From Sulfurovum sp. (GTDB lineage Bacteria > Campylobacterota > Campylobacteria > Campylobacterales > Sulfurovaceae): 10,001 nucleotides of DNA. The notes below the pieces were generated by a model. The model saw nothing but the letters and a program-made list of their open reading frames with translations. It did not search any database and was not told the origin of the DNA. Where the stretch lies: positions 1 to 10,001 of the forward strand of contig DYTG01000062.1 in assembly GCA_020726085.1 (NCBI GenBank). Reading direction: 5' to 3'. A program made the position numbers and the translations under genes. This document shows positions 5,802 through 10,001 of the stretch, piece by piece; positions within the stretch are counted from its first letter, which is position 1; every line of letters begins with the position of its first letter.

Positions 5802-8800
5802 CTAGCCTACCATTAGCTCCTCTACGGGATAAATTCCTATCGCTTTTGCCTCTTGGATAATCAAATCGCTTACTTTTAGCCTCGATTCGACGATCACATC
5901 GGCAAGTTTGGATTTGATATGAAGCTCCAAAGAGCGCGTACCTTGATACTTTTGTGCCAAATGAAAAAGCTCTTCAATGAGTTGAAAATTGGGAGCCAAA
6001 TCAATAGCAAGGGCAATAGGAAACTCTTTGGGGGCTTCATCGATGGGTTTTTGCTCTTTTTTGACCTTTACACGCTCTTTTTTGGCATCTTTGAGCGTTT
6101 CGATTTTGAGAAGGTTCATACGGGTAAAGTTATCATCTTTGCTAATACGTACCTTAAAAGCGATGGGTTGGGTGGTATCAAAATCATTTTCTAGTTCCTT
6201 GAGGCGATCTTCAAAGAGCATCAATTCGATATTGCCGTGCAAATCCATGATATTGGCAATGCCAAATTTGTGACCCTTTTTGGATATTTTCTCAACAATA
6301 TTCTCAATTTTCCCTACAAAGAGTGCCTCCGAACCGTCGCTTAGTTCAGAAATTTCAGAGCTTAGGGTATAGTTTAGACCCTCAAGTTCCTCTTTGTACT
6401 TATCAAGCGGATGCCCCGATACATAAAAACCCAATGTCGCTTTTTCGAGTTCTAAAATCTCATGGGCTTCGTACTCTTTGCCATTGGGAATATTGATTTC
6501 AATCGTTGTAAGCTCACTATCGTCACCAAAAAGCGACCCAATAGACATCTTTTTGGCTTGTGAGACTTTGTTGCTTGATTCCAAAATGAGTTCGATAGAG
6601 TCAAGCATGGCTTTGCGTGAATAGCCAAAACAATCCATAGCTCCCGATTTGATAAGCGACTCTATCACCTTTTTATTGACTTTGGTGGTATCAATGCGAC
6701 TGATAAAATCGCTCAAATCTCTGAACTCACCCCCTTCGCTTTTGCTTTTGAGAATGCTACGCACGGCAATATCGCCCACGCCTTTGATAGCCCCCATACC
6801 AAAAAGGATAATCTCTCTAGCATCCAACGAACTAGGTGTAAAGACCAAATCGGAGCGATTGACATCGGGAGGAAGTAGCTCCATACCCATACGCTTAGCC
6901 TCATCGACGTATTTGACTACTTTGGTTGTGTTGTCTTTTTCAAGCGTCAAAAGTGCTGCCATAAACTCCGTAGGGTGGTATTTTTTGAGATAAGCGGTAT
7001 AGAATGTGACAAGTGCATAGGCTGCAGAGTGCGATTTGTTGAAACCGTACCCTGCAAATTTGACAATCAAATCAAAGAGTTCCGTTGCTTTGGTTCTATC
7101 AAATCCTTTTTGAGCTGCACCATTGGCAAACTCATTTTGGAGTCTATCCATCTCCTCTTTGATTTTTTTACCCATTGCACGTCGTACTAAATCCGCTCCA
7201 CCTAGACTAAATCCCCCGATGGTTTGCACGATTTGCATAACTTGTTCTTGATAGACAATAACCCCATAGGTAGGTTTGAGTATCTCTTCGAGTTGCGGAA
7301 ACATATAGGTGATTTTGGCTCGTCCGTGTTTTCGTTCGATAAAATCATCCAACATTCCCGATTCCATGGGTCCTGGTCGATAGAGAGCCAATACCGCAAT
7401 AATATCTTCAAAGTTATTGGGTTTGAGACGAGCGTTAAGGTCTTGCATACCATCGGATTCAATCTGAAACAAGCCAATCGTATGACCCGTTTGGATGAGT
7501 TCATAGACCCCTTTGTCGTTTACATCTTGAAGTTTGAAATCAATGCGTTCACCGTGGCGTTTGGCTACGAGTTTGTTCGCCTCTTCAATTACGGTCAATG
7601 TTTTAAGCCCCAAAAAGTCAAATTTGATCAAATCGACATCTTCTACATACTTTCCATTGTATTGCGTCGCTACCGTCTCCATGCCAGAGGGTTTAAAAAG
7701 CGGGGTTTTGTGCCATAGAGGCTCATTGGAGATTACCACACCTGCTGCGTGTGTTCCTGCGTTACGATTGAGCCCCTCTAAGGCAAGGGCATACTCCCAT
7801 ACTCTAGCAGCTAAGGGGTCACTCTCTATGAGTTCTTTGATTTTGGGTTCTTTTTCGTAAGAGTTTTTGAGATCAATACCCAGTTCATCGGGGATAAGCT
7901 TTGCCATGGCATCGGCTTTGGCGTAGGGCATATCAAGGACCCTTGCGACATCTCGTATCACCCCCTTAGCTAGAAGTTTACCAAAGGTGATGATTTGAGC
8001 TACGTTGTTGCGTCCGTAGTTTTCGACGACATACTCCAGTATCTCACCCCTACGACTTTGGCAAAAGTCCATATCAATATCGGGCATACTTACCCGTTCG
8101 GGATTGAGAAACCGTTCAAAGAGTAGCCCATAAGGGATAGGGTCAATATCGGTAATCTCCAAAGCATAAGCCACCAAACTACCCGCCGCCGAACCCCTCC
8201 CAGGCCCCACGGGGATACCCATCTCTTTGGCTTTGGCGACAAACTCCCAAACGATGAGCATGTAGCCAGGGAATTTCATAGTGTTAATAATCTCAATTTC
8301 GGTTTCGAGTCGCTCTTTGTACTCCTCATGGCGACTAGCATCAACAAGTGTCAAACGCTTTTGGAGTCCCAAACGGCACTCATGGATAAAAAGCACCTTG
8401 TCGTTTTCGAGGCTATACTCCTCATCAAGATAGGGCAGGGAGATACCACGCAACAAGGCTTTTGGGCGAGTAAATTTGAAGTTTGGCGGAGTAGGGTTGC
8501 CTAGCTTAATCTCCACATTGCACTTATCGACAATCTCTTGCGTATGGGTTATCGCCTCTGGAATATCGGCATAGAGTTCCATCATCTGAGCGGGAGATTT
8601 GAGATAAAATTCATGCACAGAGTGCCTTAGTCGTGTGGGGTCATCGTAGAGTTTGTTCATAGCAATACACATAAAGGCTTCATGCGAATCGGCGTGTTGT
8701 TGTTCGAGATAGTGAGTATCGTTAGTAGCGATAATCTTAATACCCGTCTCTTGAGAGAGTCGAATCAGGTCATTATCAATCTTATATTGGTCGCCAATAC

Positions 8801-9353
8801 CGTGACGCATAAGCTCCAGATAAAAATCCTCTCCAAAAATCGCTTGGTACTCCAACGCCACCTCTTTGGCTCTTACATAGCCTTTGGCACCGTTTTTGAC
8901 GTTTCGATCGCTTAGATTGAGATGCCAACTCACCTCACCTTGCAGACACGCCGAGGAGCAAATCAACCCCTCGCTATGCTCTCTCAAAAGCTCTTTGTTG
9001 ATGCGTGGATAGTAGTAAAACCCTTCTATATAAGCTTTGGAGCTAAGATACATAAGATTTTTGTACCCTATCTCATTTTTGGCATAGAGACAGAGGTGAA
9101 AGCGTTGTTTGGTGCTTTTGTCATCGAGATTGGGATGATTGTGCAGATAGGCTTCGAGTCCGATAATGGGCTTGATGCCCTCACTACGCATAGCATTATA
9201 AAAATCAATCGCCCCAAACATATTGCCATGATCCGTCATAGCCACTGCTTTCATCCCCAACTCTTTGGTCTTTTTGGCTAAAGCTTTGATTTTGTTAGCT
9301 CCATCAAGAAGCGAATATTCAGTATGCAGATGCAAATGGGTAAATTGGCTCAT
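5802..9353 (-). CDS. dnaE: DNA polymerase III alpha subunit
   Basis: The replicative polymerase, 1183 residues, close to E. coli DnaE in length and order of domains. The N-terminal PHP domain (about 1-280) has HLHTEYS (8-14), TDHGN (40-44), GLEAYL (65-70), FHLCLY (85-90), SSACLQ (133-138) and NDTHYL (211-216). The polymerase core has GPGRGSAAGSLVAYAL (383-398), PDIDMDF (424-430) with catalytic Asp425 and Asp427, and KFDFLGLKT (577-585) with the third Asp579. The fingers contain GYGFNKSHSAAYAL (768-781), and the helix-hairpin-helix is GMGAIKGVG (852-860). A short SIGSLFG (937-943) sits where the clamp-binding peptide is expected. The OB fold is about 1010-1080. A Lys/Glu-rich linker (1088-1105) leads to the C-terminal domain. 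The ATG has a weak AAGAG six bases upstream and gives the usual family N-terminus. Confidence 0.98.
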   Translation of the reverse strand: MSQFTHLHLHTEYSLLDGANKIKALAKKTKELGMKAVAMTDHGNMFGAIDFYNAMRSEGIKPIIGLEAYLHNHPNLDDKSTKQRFHLCLYAKNEIGYKNLMYLSSKAYIEGFYYYPRINKELLREHSEGLICSSACLQGEVSWHLNLSDRNVKNGAKGYVRAKEVALEYQAIFGEDFYLELMRHGIGDQYKIDNDLIRLSQETGIKIIATNDTHYLEQQHADSHEAFMCIAMNKLYDDPTRLRHSVHEFYLKSPAQMMELYADIPEAITHTQEIVDKCNVEIKLGNPTPPNFKFTRPKALLRGISLPYLDEEYSLENDKVLFIHECRLGLQKRLTLVDASRHEEYKERLETEIEIINTMKFPGYMLIVWEFVAKAKEMGIPVGPGRGSAAGSLVAYALEITDIDPIPYGLLFERFLNPERVSMPDIDMDFCQSRRGEILEYVVENYGRNNVAQIITFGKLLAKGVIRDVARVLDMPYAKADAMAKLIPDELGIDLKNSYEKEPKIKELIESDPLAARVWEYALALEGLNRNAGTHAAGVVISNEPLWHKTPLFKPSGMETVATQYNGKYVEDVDLIKFDFLGLKTLTVIEEANKLVAKRHGERIDFKLQDVNDKGVYELIQTGHTIGLFQIESDGMQDLNARLKPNNFEDIIAVLALYRPGPMESGMLDDFIERKHGRAKITYMFPQLEEILKPTYGVIVYQEQVMQIVQTIGGFSLGGADLVRRAMGKKIKEEMDRLQNEFANGAAQKGFDRTKATELFDLIVKFAGYGFNKSHSAAYALVTFYTAYLKKYHPTEFMAALLTLEKDNTTKVVKYVDEAKRMGMELLPPDVNRSDLVFTPSSLDAREIILFGMGAIKGVGDIAVRSILKSKSEGGEFRDLSDFISRIDTTKVNKKVIESLIKSGAMDCFGYSRKAMLDSIELILESSNKVSQAKKMSIGSLFGDDSELTTIEINIPNGKEYEAHEILELEKATLGFYVSGHPLDKYKEELEGLNYTLSSEISELSDGSEALFVGKIENIVEKISKKGHKFGIANIMDLHGNIELMLFEDRLKELENDFDTTQPIAFKVRISKDDNFTRMNLLKIETLKDAKKERVKVKKEQKPIDEAPKEFPIALAIDLAPNFQLIEELFHLAQKYQGTRSLELHIKSKLADVIVESRLKVSDLIIQEAKAIGIYPVEELMVG

Positions 9354-9385
9354 AAATTTCTCTTGAGGTTAATTTTTGGGATTTC

Positions 9386-9391
9386 ATTATA
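9386..9391 (-). promoter_or_regulatory. Probable -10 box of the dnaE promoter
   Basis: A consensus TATAAT lies on the minus strand 33 nt before the dnaE start codon, giving a predicted start site near 9379 and a leader of about 26 nt. No good -35 is seen 17 nt upstream. A small imperfectly spaced inverted repeat, CCAA-AAG-TTGG (9403-9393), lies immediately upstream of the box, but its 4-bp arms are too short to call an operator. Confidence 0.5.
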
Positions 9392-9446
9392 GCCAACTTT
9401 TGGTTAGGTTTCGTTACTAGGGGTGGGTTTTAAGTTTATTTTAATC

Positions 9447-9459
9447 GGGGGGGTAAAAT
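9447..9459 (+). promoter_or_regulatory. G7 homopolymer next to a possible -10 box for the membrane-protein gene
   Basis: On the plus strand a run of seven G residues (9447-9453) directly precedes TAAAAT (9454-9459), a plausible -10 box 27 nt before the ATG at 9487. The upstream DNA is T-rich with no good -35. The promoter call is tentative. The G-run would sit in the spacer just upstream of the -10, where a change in length could alter expression. Confidence 0.3.
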
Positions 9460-9486
9460 TATGACGGATATTTACGAGAGGTGACA

Positions 9487-9924
9487 ATGAATGAAGATAG
9501 AGTTTTGAGCCTTGTTGCAATACTTTTGCTTATGATAGGGATAGGGTATTATTTGCTCTTTCGTACACCTATTATCGCCTCGTATTGGTTTGGGGTGCAA
9601 GAGTGGCACAGTAGATTTGGACTCTACACATTGGGATGGTTGCCTAGCTTTGTGCATCAGTTTAGCTTTGTGTTGCTTACATGGATTGCATTGGATAAAA
9701 CACATGAAAGCTTTGCGATTTGGTTTTGGCTTATGGTTAATAGCTTGTTTGAGTTTGGGCAGGTACTAAAAGGAGAGGTGTTGGGCTATTTTCCAAATGT
9801 CATAGCCAACTACTTCAAAAACGGCACATTTGCACGGGAGGATTTGGTGGCTATTTGGATAGCGACACTTATCGCCTATGGTGTGATTAAATTTAATAAA
9901 AAGGAAAAAAATGCAAGAGCATAA
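9487..9924 (+). CDS. Small four-helix membrane protein, possibly VanZ-like
   Basis: A 145-residue hydrophobic protein predicted to sit in the inner membrane with four helices, about residues 6-25, 52-70, 75-95 and 118-135, and a short basic cytoplasmic tail (FNKKEKNARA). I do not recognise it firmly. The segment with E89-F-G-Q92 in the third helix, then GTFAREDL (113-120) leading into the last helix, recalls the E..Q ... D-L-x-x-N/G pattern of VanZ-like proteins. That is a resemblance only. The ATG at 9487 is preferred over a GTG at 9481, because the GTG lies within the ribosome binding site GAGAGGTGA that serves the ATG. It is divergent from dnaE and overlaps the next gene by 14 nt, so the two are probably made from one transcript. 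Confidence 0.75.
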   Translation: MNEDRVLSLVAILLLMIGIGYYLLFRTPIIASYWFGVQEWHSRFGLYTLGWLPSFVHQFSFVLLTWIALDKTHESFAIWFWLMVNSLFEFGQVLKGEVLGYFPNVIANYFKNGTFAREDLVAIWIATLIAYGVIKFNKKEKNARA

Positions 9925-10001
9925 GAAATGGATACGCCTAATGGTCGTTCTCTTTGTGGGGATGTTTTTATTGGTCGGTTCTGGTGGCGGAGGAGGAGGT
10001 G
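9911..10001 (+). CDS. N-terminus of an exported glycine-rich protein (partial, cut by window end)
   Basis: The open frame from ATG 9911 runs to the window end and gives 30 residues. A basic start (MQEHKKWIR) is followed by a hydrophobic stretch (LMVVLFVGMFLLVG, 10-23) and then SGGGGGG. AAGGA lies six bases upstream. The start is inside the previous gene (14-nt overlap), typical of coupled genes. The layout looks like a lipoprotein leader followed by a Gly-rich linker, but the residue after LLVG is Ser (codon TCT), not the lipobox Cys. The protein is therefore either a cleaved or uncleaved membrane-anchored secreted protein, or a lipoprotein that has lost its lipid site. The function cannot be told from this fragment. 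Confidence 0.6.
   Translation, partial: MQEHKKWIRLMVVLFVGMFLLVGSGGGGGG

Noticed and set aside
7224..7718. Plus-strand ORF of 164 codons antisense to dnaE
   Set aside because: The opposite strand encodes the conserved polymerase core there. The antisense product resembles no family and is a codon-usage shadow.
85..9430. Shared 10-mer GGGTGGGTTT at 85-94, 4072-4081 and 9421-9430 as a possible dispersed repeat
   Set aside because: One copy is inside the slt coding region, the flanks do not match and only the first copy forms a hairpin. Three chance copies of a G/T-rich 10-mer are a simpler explanation.
9905..9911. A7 run at the overlap of the last two genes as a programmed frameshift site
   Set aside because: The downstream gene has its own ribosome binding site and ATG, and a fused product would put a signal-like hydrophobic segment after a membrane protein's tail. 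Nothing else supports frameshifting.

Overview
The window looks like a chromosomal housekeeping segment of a Campylobacterota (epsilonproteobacterial) genome. The reasons are the moderately AT-rich DNA, the tight run of overlapping genes glutamyl-tRNA-synthetase-like / YggT / Slt lytic transglycosylase (from memory, Campylobacter jejuni has gltX, yggT and slt in this same order), a DUF5718 protein, and promoters with a clear TATAAT box but a poor -35. The genus cannot be fixed from the sequence. There are no mobile elements, CRISPR arrays, rRNAs or tRNAs.

Layout, left to right. Positions 2-73 hold the tail of an unrecognised plus-strand gene, convergent with the rest and separated from it by a terminator-like hairpin. 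From 126 to 9353 every gene is on the minus strand. Read in transcription order they are: dnaE (9353-5802), a degenerate glutamyl-tRNA synthetase paralogue (5742-4609), a YggT membrane protein (4612-4340) and a lytic transglycosylase (4339-2813). A fresh extended -10 promoter at about 2780 then starts a second unit: an S4 RNA-binding protein (2746-2498), trpD (2501-1527), a DUF5718/FAH-like protein (1518-721) and a class I methyltransferase (677-126). At the right edge, a divergent 133-bp region next to dnaE drives a plus-strand pair: a small four-helix membrane protein (9487-9924) and the start of an exported glycine-rich protein (9911 onward). No gene-free stretch exceeds 300 bp.

How they fit together. 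DnaE is the replicative polymerase, with a complete set of PHP metal ligands. The gltX-like/yggT/slt block is translationally coupled by a 4-nt overlap and by a stop codon abutting the next start codon. It joins an aminoacyl-tRNA-synthetase-derived protein to an envelope protein and a peptidoglycan enzyme. The S4/trpD/DUF5718 block is similarly compact, with a 4-nt overlap and an 8-nt gap.

The most interesting item is the 377-residue GluRS-like protein. It keeps an open, well-spaced ORF with a strong ribosome binding site, recognisable GluRS sequence to its C-terminus and a conserved-looking operon position. It has nevertheless lost the HIGH and KMSKS signatures and other active-site residues. 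It is either a decaying paralogue or a synthetase fold put to a non-catalytic use. Its probable promoter has a perfect 6-bp inverted repeat that exactly fills the 17-nt spacer between the -35 and -10 boxes.
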